Origin: Adiantum capillus-veneris
Lineage: Eukaryota; Streptophyta; Polypodiopsida; Polypodiales; Pteridaceae
Direction of reading: 5' to 3'
NCBI GenBank assembly: GCA_014529385.2
Contig: CM043964.1
Location: forward strand, 137,587,029-137,651,028
DNA length: 64,000 nt
A program made the translations under genes and the position numbers. The notes below the pieces were generated by a model that saw only the letters and a program-made list of their open reading frames with translations, made no database searches and was not told the origin of the DNA. Positions 48,200 to 58,591 of the stretch are shown piece by piece (within the stretch, counting starts at the first letter, position 1; each line of letters opens with the position of its first letter).

Positions 48200-48505
48200 T
48201 AGTCCCACTCAGTAAGCCCTTTTATAAACCTAAACAAGTGATAACCAAAGTTTTTGTCGACTTCATAGAGGTGTTTGACAAAATCCACTGGCAACCTTGC
48301 CATGTTGGATCCCTCAAAGACTATTGCATATTCTTCCATGTGCTCCATCATGTAGTCCCACTAAATAAGCCCTTTTATAAACCTCAACAAGCGATAACGA
48401 AAGTTTTTGTTGGCCGCATAGAGGTGTTTGAGAAAATCCACTCGCAACCTCGCCATGTTGGATCCCTCAAAGACTATTGCATATTCTTCCATGTGCTCCA
48501 TCATG
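48200..48505. repeat. Tandem duplication, 2 x 153 bp, in frame
   Basis: Units 48,200-48,352 and 48,353-48,505 share TTGTT/TTGTC GACTTCATAGAGGTGTTTGA-type blocks and ATGTTGGATCCCTCAAAGAC, with about 10% differences. 153 is a multiple of 3, so the protein gains one 51-residue repeat. Confidence 0.9.
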
Positions 48506-48968
48506 TAGTCAAGAAAGCTTTGTAATACCTCTACATGAAGGTTAGCAGTGGCATGCATGTCGATCGTCTCCTCAAACACACTGACTAGTTCATGTGCACG
48601 ATCTGCAAGTCCTATTTTCTGTAGTTGTGTGAGAAGTGCATCAGAAGATGTTGCCATGGGCCTGTTTGCGAAGAAGATGGGAAGAGAGCTGAAAGCTTGT
48701 ATTTTGTGAATGTGAGAAATGAAGTTTAAAACCTAGAAAGTCACTTTTATACTCAATGTCACTTTTTAAAAGCACTTAAAATTAACGTCAAATTAACTTA
48801 AAACTATATGTATAAACAAAATCAGACAACAAGCATCAAAAGACACCAACATTGAAAGTATTCACGCTCCAAATTAAAAAACTTGCACATTTCAAACAAA
48901 ATTTTGAACAAATTAAAAATGAAAAAGAGATTCAAAATGTCATATGTATTAATGGAAGCAAAATCGCT

Positions 48969-50138
48969 TCAGTTACAAGCTTTTACATTAATATATCGCG
49001 GAAAACCATTTTTTTCCCATAGAAAGCTCTTCTCTTTTTTGGAACGAACAACCTTTTCATTGATTACAAAAACATATTGATTGTGCAAGGTATATCTAAG
49101 ATTAAGATACTCGTGAAGGTGACTGAGATTCCAGTCGTTATTCACCGAGATGTCATGGAGGTATATTTGCAGATGAATTGATTCTCTAGGAGCAACATCA
49201 GAGTCCAATGCCTCCCATTCTTGCTTTGTCAGCTTCCATCTTCTATAGGGAAAGACAATTGACAAGATTTGCTTTGCAATATGGTATTTGCACACCACAT
49301 TCTCAGCAACTACAGATCACTTTATTGTATCTCCTTGGTGGTTGACCACCTTAGTCTCCCATCCAACTACAAGGAAGCGCACTTTCCCCTTTGCAAGTCC
49401 ACATTGTTGGTGTCCTGTGGACACTCTGCAGTTGAAAGATAAACATGAACACAAGAAGGGACATAAACCAAGTTAGGGAAGCTTTGTGGGAACCATAGGT
49501 GCACTTCATTGGTTAATGCACATCTGCCTCGATTCTCCTTTTGGTTGTTGTGATCAAGGCACTAGTAGGCTTAGGCCATTTCATACTCTACAAGGTTGGT
49601 GGATGAACCAGAGAAAGATTACCATACCCAGTTTGCCTAGGCATTACATAAGTATGGTTATTTAAAAAATGTCCCGTGAGACAAGCTACATAGATGGACA
49701 ACCAGCATAGAGCAGCTTGCCAAGGTCAACATAGATGGCCTCAAAAGTTCTTCTGAAGGACTCTATTGGCTCCCACTCTACAAAATCAGATGGGAATACA
49801 TCTGCAAACATGGACAAGCAATGAAAACCTTATAGACATCAAAGCAATATATACAACAGAAATACAAAATATACAATCTAAAAACTTGATAGAGGAGTTA
49901 AATTATAGTTTGCAGGAAACCTCGATGGAGCCACTATTGTCTCTAGCTTCAGTTCTGAAGCAACATACACATATTGCACCTTTGCAAGTCGCTTTTCGTC
50001 ATGGGTTTGCTTGAACTCCATGATCCTTCCCTTCCAATGGTGTGCACAAGAAGCCATGTGTCTCCTTGAGACCTTGTGCGCACCTCTTGAGCTGGGCTGC
50101 ATTGTCACCCACATCAATCGTTTGAACTCCATCGTCAC
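48969..50138 (-). pseudogene. Unknown multi-exon gene, minus strand
   Basis: The last exon (49,431-48,969) reads GLAKGKVRFLVVGWETKVVN, after one TGA, KYHIAKQILSIVFPYRRWKL and SIHLQIYLHDISVNNDWNLS. Its acceptor is CTTTCAACTGCAG|AGTGTCC on the minus strand at 49,431. An earlier exon (about 49,800-49,670) reads DVFPSDFVEWEPIESFRRTF after another acceptor TTTGCAG. A further ORF at 50,138-49,878 (HKVSRRHMASCAHHWKGRIM) may be a 5' exon. Exon ends are only partly determined. No family recognised. It lies 312 bp upstream of, and in the same orientation as, the gene starting at 48,657. Confidence 0.4.
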
Positions 50139-50633
50139 CCAACATCCACTATCGTCTTGTACATTGCTGCATGAAATGGAGTCAATGACACTCCTAGGTC
50201 ATCAAGTACCTGATGATGCCATGAGGAATAGTGGCACAACCTACATACAAACACTTATGATTAGACATTGCACATCCATGTTCTCAGTCGTATAGAGCAA
50301 GATTCTTGATGGTACACAAAGACGAAGGATGCCACTTACTGCTCCGCCTGCTTGTTGGCTTAATGGGAAAGATAATGTTGCAAAGCTTGAGAGGAAAGTA
50401 GATCCTCTCTAGAGAGCACAATGGAGAAGGAGTAGGAAATCTATTGAGGAAAGAAAGAGGGATGATCTAGCAGAAGGATATCCTGCAGATCTTTCGCTTT
50501 AGGTAGAGCTGTTTAGTGAGGCTCATGGAGAAATGGACAACTTCAGCTTGAGGAGAATGCAGTAAGCTTGAGGAGGGAAAGGAGGTTCAAACTTCTACTA
50601 TAGAGCTTTTGGGAGGGAAAATTGAAAGGTTAG

Positions 50634-51294
50634 CAATGAAGACCTCCAAAGGTTAGTGTTAAAAGTCCTTTGACCTTAGGTAAGCTAGGGCTGTGCTTGA
50701 GGTGGGAACCCGGCCCAAGCTTGAGGTGCTTGTCGTGCTTGCCGACTAAGGAGCTTGAGGTGCTTGTCGTGCTTGCTGACTAAGGTGCTTGAGGTGCTTG
50801 TCGTTCTTGCGTGACTAAGGTGCTTGAGGTGCTTAGTGACTAAGGTGATCCATTACTAAGGTGCTTGAGGGGGTAAGGTATTAAAAGCCAATGCATGTCC
50901 CTACACAAGGGGGGACGAGCCCTCATTCTAGGGGCTAGAGAGAGCACACACACACCCTCACACAAGGCAAGCTTGGTACCAAGAAGGAAAACAAGACACT
51001 TGTTAAGCTTCTCCTCATGTTCCCCTCATAGTGTGCCTAAAGCCTATTGGTTAGCCTCCCAAGGGGTCCAATGATAATTTAGTTAATTTAATTAATTGTT
51101 TATGCATTTATCAAGTCCTCTCTCTCAAAGGGGGACACTTGTTCCAAGGCTAGCATGCTTGCTTGATATGCACCCTGCATGTGATTGGTCAGGCTTGAAG
51201 GGGTCCAATGAGCTTCTTTCATGAGCTAGAAGTGGGGGTCGACCAATGAAACTAGGGGCTAGCTTGGGGGGGTAAACTCTCCCCCCCCCCCCCA

Positions 51295-51385
<91 letters not shown>

Positions 51386-52061
51386 GTGTGAGGTGCAAAG
51401 TGCAAGAGCTCCATCTCTTTCTCCAAGCTAGTAGAGAAGTTGAGAGCCTACACTAACACTCTTGGCTATGGGATGCAAATCCAACCAAGAGCCATGCTTC
51501 AATGCTTAAGCTTTCCATCTTCTTCATCTTCATTATTGCTATTATGTATGCTAGCAAGAAGAGTGATGATAAAAGAGGAACTATTTCTTTCTCCTATGAA
51601 TGTTTCTTCTTCCTCTTCCCTACCCTCATTCCCCGCTAGCTCTCTCCACCTTTAAAGGTGTTTGAGGCCTTGGGACTGAGGTTGGGGATAGTTAATGCTT
51701 TTTACAAAGTCTATGTTATGCTCATGATGCATGAAGCTTTCCATATTCATTGCATCACCTAGGTCACAAGGAACACAAAGATTGTATTGTACCAAGTCTC
51801 TCTTGAGGGAGAATCTATAATACAAAAGCCTATTGGAGGGGGGACTGGCTCTACATAAATCCAATCCTCAATTGTTGTCAAGTTCTCTAAACTCTCTCTC
51901 TTGAGAAAGTATTGTTCATGCCAAGTTAATTAAGGACTATGATTATGTTGCTACCATCAATTAAGTTCACCCTCTATGTTCTTAAAGTAGTCCCACAAAA
52001 ATGCTCTCTTTAATTCTCCTAATTTCGCTGTTCTCAAAGTTCATAGGCCATTTCCATTACA
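50634..52061 (+). repeat. 5' LTR of gypsy chromovirus B
   Basis: Its sequence is the inverse of 1-1010 (for example TGTTAAAAGTCCTTTGACC at 50,657 and the CTAGCTCTCTCCACCTT block at 51,637). It ends CCATTACA at 52,061 next to a primer site. A GCTTGAGGTGCTTGTCGTGC-type repeat lies at 50,700-50,880, and a poly-C/(CA)n/(CT)n run at 51,277-51,382. The upstream ~225 bp seen in chromovirus A (1010-1235) are not present, so the LTR start is truncated or uncertain. Confidence 0.8.
51277..51382. repeat. Poly-C, (CA)n and (CT)n compound tract within LTR B
   Basis: C run (51,277-51,293), CA units (51,298-51,330), CT units (51,333-51,382). The homologous position in LTR A (about 310-360) has only short GTGTGTG and GAG words, so the tract expanded in this copy. 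Confidence 0.9.
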
Positions 52062-52073
52062 TTGGTATTAGAG
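52062..52073 (+). other. Primer binding site of chromovirus B
   Basis: TTGGTATTAGAG follows the LTR end; the initiator-Met type is TTGGTATCAGAG. The substitution is C to T. Confidence 0.8.
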
Positions 52074-52469
52074 TTATTGGTTTTTCTTTTCTTGCTTAAG
52101 AAGACAGGTCCTTAAGTTGTCCATGAAAGGTTGGGCTTGTTAATTGCAATAGGGTAAGTGGGACAGGGATCTATAATCTTGGTTGAGAAGGACTTAGTTT
52201 GAGGTACACCGTTGGGAACTATAGTCTTAAAAATGGAGCCTCTTAGGGCTTGCTTTGGCTTTACCATTATTGAGCTACAAGCAAGCTCAAGAGGAACCAT
52301 AATCAACCAAACAATGTTAGACCCTCTCCACTAGTCTTTGCAATCAATAGTTTCTAAACCACGGGTGTGGCTACTTGAGGACTGATTTTCAAAGGTAAAG
52401 AAGAGTAGCAACTAAGGTTTTTGAGGGTACCAAAGCACAAAGTAATCTATACATAAGTTTAATTAACAT

Positions 52470-53076
52470 GGCTGACAATAACCAAGAGAGTAGAATTTTC
52501 ACATGAAGGTGCTAATGATAATGCCCCCATGTTCAATTATCTTGTTACTAGGTTGCAACAAGCTATGGGAAACCTTACTTTGTAAGTCGAAGTTACTCAA
52601 CAACTTTGTGCTTATGGGATTTCCCTTACTCTCCAAGAGGAGAGAGAGCTTAGAAGGCCTCTTGATGAGACCCCCAAAAGAAGACTCTCTCCCATACAAG
52701 AGGAGGAATCCAAAGAGCGAGAAAGTAATGAATCCCTAAGTTCCTCTAAAGATGTGGCTCCACGAAGACGGCGGTCTAGACGGTCGCCAACTCCTCCCAA
52801 GAGGAAATGGCAATCCACAGTCCTTCTAAGTTCTCCTCGTCACTCCAAAAGGGAAGAGAGGAAACAAAGAAAGAAAAGGGCAATAAAGAGGTCACCCTCT
52901 TCTCCTTCGATGAAAGATATGGCTATTCTCCTAGAGAATACAAGAGGGGAGGACATCGCAAATCTTACCCTGCATGGAGAAGGTCACAAAATCTCAAGAA
53001 GCTCAAAGAGGGAGGAAAGAGTATCTCTTTTCTCATCTCCCGTTGGTACTACCAACAAAGTATTGGCCTTCATCCA
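52470..53076 (+). pseudogene. gag N-terminal half, chromovirus B
   Basis: ATG at 52,470 gives MADNNQESRIF. After a stop it continues MFNYLVTRLQQAMGNLTL, an acidic-basic region (KERESNESLSSS, RRRRSRRSPTPPKRK) and, from 52,905, a further stretch in another frame. The gene is cut at 53,076 by an inserted element with a 5 bp target duplication and resumes at 56,235. Confidence 0.75.
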
Positions 53077-53303
53077 TGTGAGTATGCAAATGTGGTGCGT
53101 GTGCAAAGACTGATAAGGGGAGAGAGAGAGTATACAGGATGTGGGTGGAGCTCCCAAATCTCACTGTATGAGCAAATGTGAGAATGAGTGAGAGCTCCTT
53201 ATTCTTTGTATGTGTAAAGAATAAGGAGATAAATGTGGGCGGACAAGACACTGGCCGGCGGACACGGGAAAAGCACGGTGAGGCACACCGCCTTTACCTA
53301 ACA
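53077..53303 (-). repeat. 3' LTR of the nested element (227 bp)
   Basis: Plus strand TGTGAGTATG to CCTAACA. It pairs with 56,002-56,229. Confidence 0.93.
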
Positions 53304-54568
53304 TTCTCCCACTAAAGGCTGTGTGTAAGTGGCGAGAAGACTAGCCTACAACTAGTATATTCAAGAGGTGAGAGAAGATGGCTCTCAACCTATGCCCACT
53401 GGCTCACTCTGTAACCGCTCTAGTGCCTCTGCAACACGCATACCACTAGGGCTAGAGCCACGATGACACTCCTCATGCAGGTATCTAGTGACGGCCTGCA
53501 TGGCTCCACAATGCACAATGCCAGTGTTAGTCATTGCACGACTTACAACTCCCACTGCAAATGCACGAACTGCATACTAAGCAAGATCAGGCCTCGAGAC
53601 TGAAAAGTTAGACATGAGAGACCCAAAAGCCAATGAAACATGCACTATGTGTGCCAATCTATCCTTGCCAGCAACCTCAGTTCCATATGCATCCGCATCA
53701 GGAACCACCTGACTATGCAACACCATGTCAACATCGTCTGGCAAAGGCATATCTGCTGAGAATGATTGCACCAAAAAATCAGCACCACTGCAATCACACA
53801 CAGCTGTCCGAAGGACACTGTTGCCCTCAAACGTATCATACACATCATAGAACAATGCATCGGTCTCTGGCTCAACTGATGTCACCTCAACTGATGACTG
53901 ACAAAGCTGTGCATCCCCAGAGATACCAATGTCTGCGTGAACGTCACCACAAGAAAAATGCACAACCTTCTCTCCATGCAACACATCCACAAAAGAGACA
54001 CGCCTCGTCTCTGGCTCCAAACATGGTTGCAAATACATAGAGACTATACCGCCTCGTGTGTCAAAAATATGCAAAGGGTATACCAGACCACTCCTAGCAC
54101 CTCTGGCTATCACCAATGATCCCCTATGCATCTGAAATGATCGCTCTCCAAGTAGTACACAGTGTCCACTATTGTGCAATTGACGCACTAAAATGAGACT
54201 CTGGCTGAGTCTTGGTACAAAATGTACATCTCGTAGCATAAGTAATGCACCGCTAGGTAAAGACATGCATACATCTCCAGCACCTCTATGTCATATGCTG
54301 AACCATCAGCAAACTACACACAACCAAGTCTCCCACTAGAGAAAGAGAAAAACAAATCACGACGTGGCATCACGTGAAAAACTACATGGTCGTCTAGTAG
54401 AAAACGCATAGACAATGTGCTATCCCGAGACACAAAGTAGTCTGAAGGCAAGCTAGACTCAAAAGTGACATGCCCATCATAGGCATACTCTCTAGCATCT
54501 GTCCTCATAGTAGCATTACACATCTGGCTCTTCCGCTGCCTCATACGCCTGAAGCAACAACTCCACAA
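53304..54568 (-). pseudogene. Protease/pre-integrase/RT-connection relic of nested element
   Basis: Read on the minus strand: LLDDHVVFHVMPRRDLFFSF (about 54,400), a retropepsin site where DSGAS has become DDHVV. Then LPSGALLMLRDVHFVPRLSQ, LHNSGHCVLLGERSFQMHRG and LVIARGARSGLVYPLHIF (pre-integrase region), a Cys/Asp-rich region without known match, then LMSNFSVSRPDLA-stop-YAVR (about 53,600-53,575) and AFAVGVVSRAMTN, which matches the RT connection of copia-1. The main open frame is 54,266-53,577. The same gene order at 23,575-24,596 shows that the deletion of integrase and RT is ancestral to both. Confidence 0.75.
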
Positions 54569-54569
54569 T

Positions 54570-55987
54570 CTGCAAACTCAGCAAGCATAAACTGGGACAA
54601 ACTACTTAATCGAGCATAAAGTGCATAAGCATATACGCAAGTAGAGAGCAAACCATCTCAAAACGCATCCCACAAGAGAAACTACTTGCAAATATCTGCA
54701 AAAAGACTTGTGAAACCTGTGACTAGCATGTATTATAGCCACACAAGCTTACGCAAATTCTCACTCCTGCGAGAGTGGGTACAAGAACACCAAACTGTGT
54801 CCAAACTGACAAAACCTGTCAAAGTGAGAGTAAACACTTGATCACTGTCAAAGTGGGAATTTATCAACCACTATACCAGCAGAGAGCAAACTGCAAATAC
54901 GCATAAACCATGGCCAGAATCTGGGAAAAATCAGGGAGAGTTTCTCCTGAAGACTGAGCAAAAACTCAAGTAGAATTTTTACCAAATACGCATGACAATA
55001 GACACTATCTCTGTAGCAAAATAATCCACAAATGGTCTACATGCAATGCCAAAAACCTGGCAAACTGGTTCACTCTTGATCGAGTAGCTCGATGGACGTG
55101 TACCTGTCCAAAAAAACTACAAACTTGTAAACTTGCTACCTGTGAGCTATGGCTAGCTCAAAATATATCTGCATAATGCATGCATAGCATGAAACTGCAC
55201 AAAACCATGCTAAAAAGGCTCTTTGAAATGCCACACACAGTCAAACAATGCGCATGAAACCGCATCCGGATGTGTAATGATCCGAAAGTCACATCTCAAA
55301 GCATCACTTGCATACATAGAAACAAGGTGAATTCTCTCTCAAATAGCACCACAGTGTGCCATACATAGCCAAAGATGCAAACCACATCACTCTCTACACT
55401 GTAGGAATCAAACTCCAAAACCTCGATATATCGAGATTGTTGACAGGCTGTTGCAAAAACTTCAATACTCAAAATTTTAAAATTTTGATATCACCAGTAT
55501 ACGTCCAAAAGGTGCCAAAATATTAGGGTAGACTCATGGATCACATGTATCCGAGTCCGGGTGTGAGAGATATGCCAAAAACCTCCGTTTTTGGTCCAAA
55601 AACGCAGCATAAACTTGCTGCTGTTGTACATACTATAATTCAAAGAAGAGTTTTAGAAAATGAACATCATCATCACATTTGGAATGTGCTAAAACCCCAA
55701 CCTAAACTCCTGGATCATATCCATTCGACTCCGTGTGACGGAGATATGCAAAAAACACTGTTTTGGGAGCCAAAAACAGGAAAAACGAGCTGCAACACTT
55801 CTTGTTCCTGCTCTTTTTTTGCAAAATTCAGCAATGGCTTTCTACACAAGCTCTATACAACCTGAATATATATGCCTAGCTGAGATCTGACACCATAGAG
55901 CTATATCCATCTCCACCGAGCTCAAGCCGCCATAGCCGAGCTCCGTCGCTTTCGTCTCGTCGGGAAGCCGTCGCATGCGTTGCCAAC
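54570..55987 (-). other. Leader of the nested non-autonomous element
   Basis: About 1.4 kb without genes. Two diverged direct repeats, about 55,505-55,680 and 55,680-55,830, each with GGATCA(C/T)AT, a GAGATATGC word and CAAAAA-rich stretches. Composition resembles the copia-1 leader. Confidence 0.6.
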
Positions 55988-56000
55988 GCTCTGATACCAA
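55988..56000 (-). other. Primer binding site of the nested element
   Basis: The minus strand reads TTGGTATCAGAGC just inside the LTR at 56,002, an exact match to the initiator-Met type. Confidence 0.9.
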
Positions 56001-56001
56001 T

Positions 56002-56229
56002 TGTGAGTACGTGAATGCGGTGCGTGTGCAGAGAGTGAGAAGGGGAGAGAGAGAGAGCACACAGGATGTGGGTGGAGCTCCCAAAATCTCTCTGTATGAG
56101 CACAATGTGAGAATGAGTGAGAGCTCCTTATTCTTTGTATGTATAAAGGATAAGGAGATAAATGTGGGCGACCGGACATTGGCTAGCGGACACGGGAAAA
56201 GCACAATGAGGCACACCCTCTACCTAACA
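56002..56229 (-). repeat. 5' LTR of the nested element (228 bp)
   Basis: Plus strand TGTGAGTACG to CCTAACA, followed by target duplication ATCCA. Confidence 0.93.
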
Positions 56230-57010
56230 ATCCAGCAATTTGATGCAGCCTTTGGAGATGAGGGATTCACGGAGTCCTCCAAGCTACGCCATGTAGCTAT
56301 GCACTTCCAAAAATCGACTCGTCAATGGTGAACTAGCCTTTGTGGCAACGGCAAAGCCCCAAAGACATGGAAAACTCTACGAGTTTCCATCATGAAGAAA
56401 TTCCTTGCAAGCAATATAAAGACAAAGTGCTTACCAAATGGAGAAGTTTGAAGCTTCTCTCCCATGAGTCTATCCACAAATATGTAGACAAGTTTTTGGA
56501 TTTACATCTCAAGGCTACTGTCTTTAAAAAGATAGAGTTTGCCAAGCAAAATCAACAATTCTATGCGAGATTACCTGAAGAGATGGCTGAGTACATCAAC
56601 TGCCAATGGACTAATTCTATCACCAAAGTAATCCACCACACTATGGTTTCTTCACGCATCAATTTCCAACAAGGGGCTAGATGGAATGTCAAGCCCATGG
56701 AAAGCAAGACAAAACTGATGCAAAGGGGAAAACCAATGCACAAAATTCTTCCAAGGCAATTCCATCAACAACAACAACAATCGGTCCAAGGAGAAGGGAG
56801 TTTACAAAGATAAAAATAAACTCTCTCCTAAAGAGCTTGAACCTTTTTGCAAGGACCACAAATGTTTTAAGTGTGGGGAGCAAGGACATGGCTATTGTTC
56901 TTGCCTCAAGAGAAATGCCCGCAATGAGACTCCTAGAGCTTCCACTATCCAAGCTCCAAAAGAGGATGCTCATTGCAAAGGATCACCTCTCTCCTATGCT
57001 TGGGGAAAGG
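56230..57010 (+). pseudogene. gag C-terminal half, chromovirus B
   Basis: It resumes directly after the nested insertion: QQFDAAFGDEGFTESSKLRH, then AMHFQKSTRQW. In a second frame (56,340-56,813) it gives KYVDKFLDLHLKAT and FAKQNQQFYARLPEEM, a retrotransposon-gag-type helix set. The zinc knuckle CFKCGEQGHGYCSC (56,865-56,906) is intact, unlike its partner in chromovirus A. Frame changes at about 56,340 and 56,815. Confidence 0.85.
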
Positions 57011-57660
57011 TAAGGGAGCATGATGCCTTCATCTTGTTTGACCCTGGATCTACTCACAACTTCATATCAACGGAGTTGGCCACCAGGTTGGGTATTCAAA
57101 CTTTTGAGCTGGAAAATACTATAACGGCCGACACAGCTTTCAAGGGACAGCAAGCCTCTGTTACTCCCTTAATTGGGAAATTGAGGTTTCATGTCCAGAG
57201 CTATGTCAACAAAGAAGACTATTTCCTCTCTCCTCTCCAACATGAGGATGCTATCCTAGGGGCACCATGGTTCAACCGCATGGCTACCAACATGAAGTTC
57301 CTTGAAAGGAGAATCTACTTCACCTACAAGGGAAGGAGCATGTATATAGATGCTAGTGAGTCTGGTCATACTATACCACTTGTAAATCCTCTTGCTTTTG
57401 ATAAATCAATGAAGAGCTCAATTTTTGTGTACATGATTTTTTTTAGAGTCCCTAAAAGGTACTAATGTTTTCATCAAATGTAAATGGTAGGAATCAGGAA
57501 GAGTTAGACTTGTCTAATTTTCTAAAAGGATTCCAAGATGTGTTCATCGATGATATCCCTATAGAATTACTTCCAAAACGAGGGGATGATGACCATCGAA
57601 TTGACCTCCTACCAGGAAGATCACCACCTAACAAGCCTTCTTATTGAGTTTCCCAAGCTC
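57011..57660 (+). pseudogene. Protease of chromovirus B
   Basis: LFDPGSTHNFISTELATRLG (57,034 on) is the retropepsin site with DPG in place of DSG/DTG; chromovirus A also has Pro there, so this is a family trait. ILGAPWFNRM (about 57,256) and the linker [19 protein letters not shown] follow. Frameshift at 57,465 and a stop near 57,645. Confidence 0.85.
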
Positions 57661-58267
57661 AACAAGAGGAGATCATGAGGCAAGTACAAGAATTGGTAGA
57701 CAAAGGGATGGTGAGGCCTAGCTCCTCTCCCTTTTGTTCTCCAGTCCTTTTAGTGCAAAAGAAAGATGGTATATACCGTAAGTGTGTGGACTATCGAGCA
57801 CTAAACCATATCGCTATCAAAAACAGATTTCCCATACCTTGGGTAGAAGGTTTGTTTGATAAGCTAGAAGGATGTACCTACTTCAATAGGATTGACCTTA
57901 AAAGTGGCTACCATCAAATAAAAATAGTGGATGAAGACATCCTAAAGAGCGTTTTGTACAACATTTGGTCTTTATGAATATCTAGTCATGCCTTTTGGCT
58001 TGACTAATGCACCAACCACGTTCAATTGTCTAATGAAGAAAATATTTAGACCCTACAGCAAATTCACTGGTTGATGATATTATCATCTACTCCAAGTCCT
58101 TGGAGGAACCCAAGCAACATCTCCAGGTGATTTTTCGAGCATTGAGGGAAAACAAGCTTTTTATCAATCAAAAGAAAAGCGAATTTTTCCTTCAAGATTC
58201 AATACTTAGGTCATATTATCTCTCAAGATGGTATCCGTATGGATCCATCAAAATTGGAGGTAATAAA
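57661..58267 (+). pseudogene. Reverse transcriptase N-terminal part, chromovirus B (cut by copia-3)
   Basis: [43 protein letters not shown], then after frameshifts PFGLTN and VDDIIIYSK (about 58,074) with both catalytic Asp present. The gene ends at LEVI (58,262-58,267), exactly where a TG-starting LTR begins; the uninterrupted reading in chromovirus A is LEVIKAWPN. Confidence 0.88.
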
Positions 58268-58458
58268 TGTTAAAGTTTAGGCATCTCAAGTGAACTGCCC
58301 AATGTGACCCCATTATTTAGTTTGGTTTTTAGGTATTTATTTTACTTATTTGTCAAAGTCTTGGGTAGGGCAATTTACTAGGATTGCTATATAAGCAACC
58401 CCTTGCCTCCATTGTATACACATTCAGTTATGTATTGCCAAGGTTGATTGGTTCAGGA

Positions 58459-58531
<73 letters not shown>

Positions 58532-58579
58532 GTGCTCACTCCCCTTGGTCTCTACACTTTCACATCGTCGACTTTGACA
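58268..58579 (+). repeat. 5' LTR of copia-3 (312 bp)
   Basis: TGTTAAAGTTTAGG to CTTTGACA, with TATATAAG at 58,388-58,395 and a (CT)n block at 58,461-58,529 downstream of it. A primer site follows. It is inserted in the RT of chromovirus B after GGTAATAAA. Confidence 0.88.
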
Positions 58580-58591
58580 TGGTATCAGAGC
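58580..58591 (+). other. Primer binding site of copia-3
   Basis: TGGTATCAGAGC, an exact initiator-Met-type site, immediately after the LTR. Confidence 0.92.

Larger units (their letters stand above)
47035..48657 (-). pseudogene. Unknown intron-containing gene, minus strand, with internal duplication
   Basis: Starts ATG at 48,657 (MATSSDALLTQLQKIGLADR). Two adjacent 51-residue units follow (48,505-48,353 and 48,352-48,200), both with DYMMEHMEEYAIVFEGSNMA, and the first ends in TAG where the second has GAG. Then an acidic region (TEDEDDLIDLGMGC, EELNEFIEEVDEQG) and a mixed domain to about 47,650, where a frameshift leads into VQTVPNTLLEIKSCALFYEI and HHSSIDL-like sequence. A GT-AG intron (47,488-47,413, 76 bp, GTAACC..TTTTGCAG) joins MDEETK to TAYHADKFAMHTGG in phase 0. 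The last exon (to TAA at 47,035) has one internal TGA. About 530 codons in all. No family recognised; broken by two stops and one frameshift. Confidence 0.6.
53077..56229 (-). mobile_element. Complete non-autonomous copia-like element, 3,153 bp
   Basis: LTRs at 53,077-53,303 and 56,002-56,229 (about 11% diverged), flanked by ATCCA at 53,072-53,076 and 56,230-56,234. In minus orientation the primer site TTGGTATCAGAGC (RC of about 55,988-56,000) follows the 5' LTR and the polypurine tract AGTGGGAGAA precedes the 3' LTR. The interior has a long leader, a protease/pre-integrase relic and a short RT-connection relic, but no integrase core, RT palm or RNase H. It must move, if at all, with enzymes supplied by another element. 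Confidence 0.92.
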
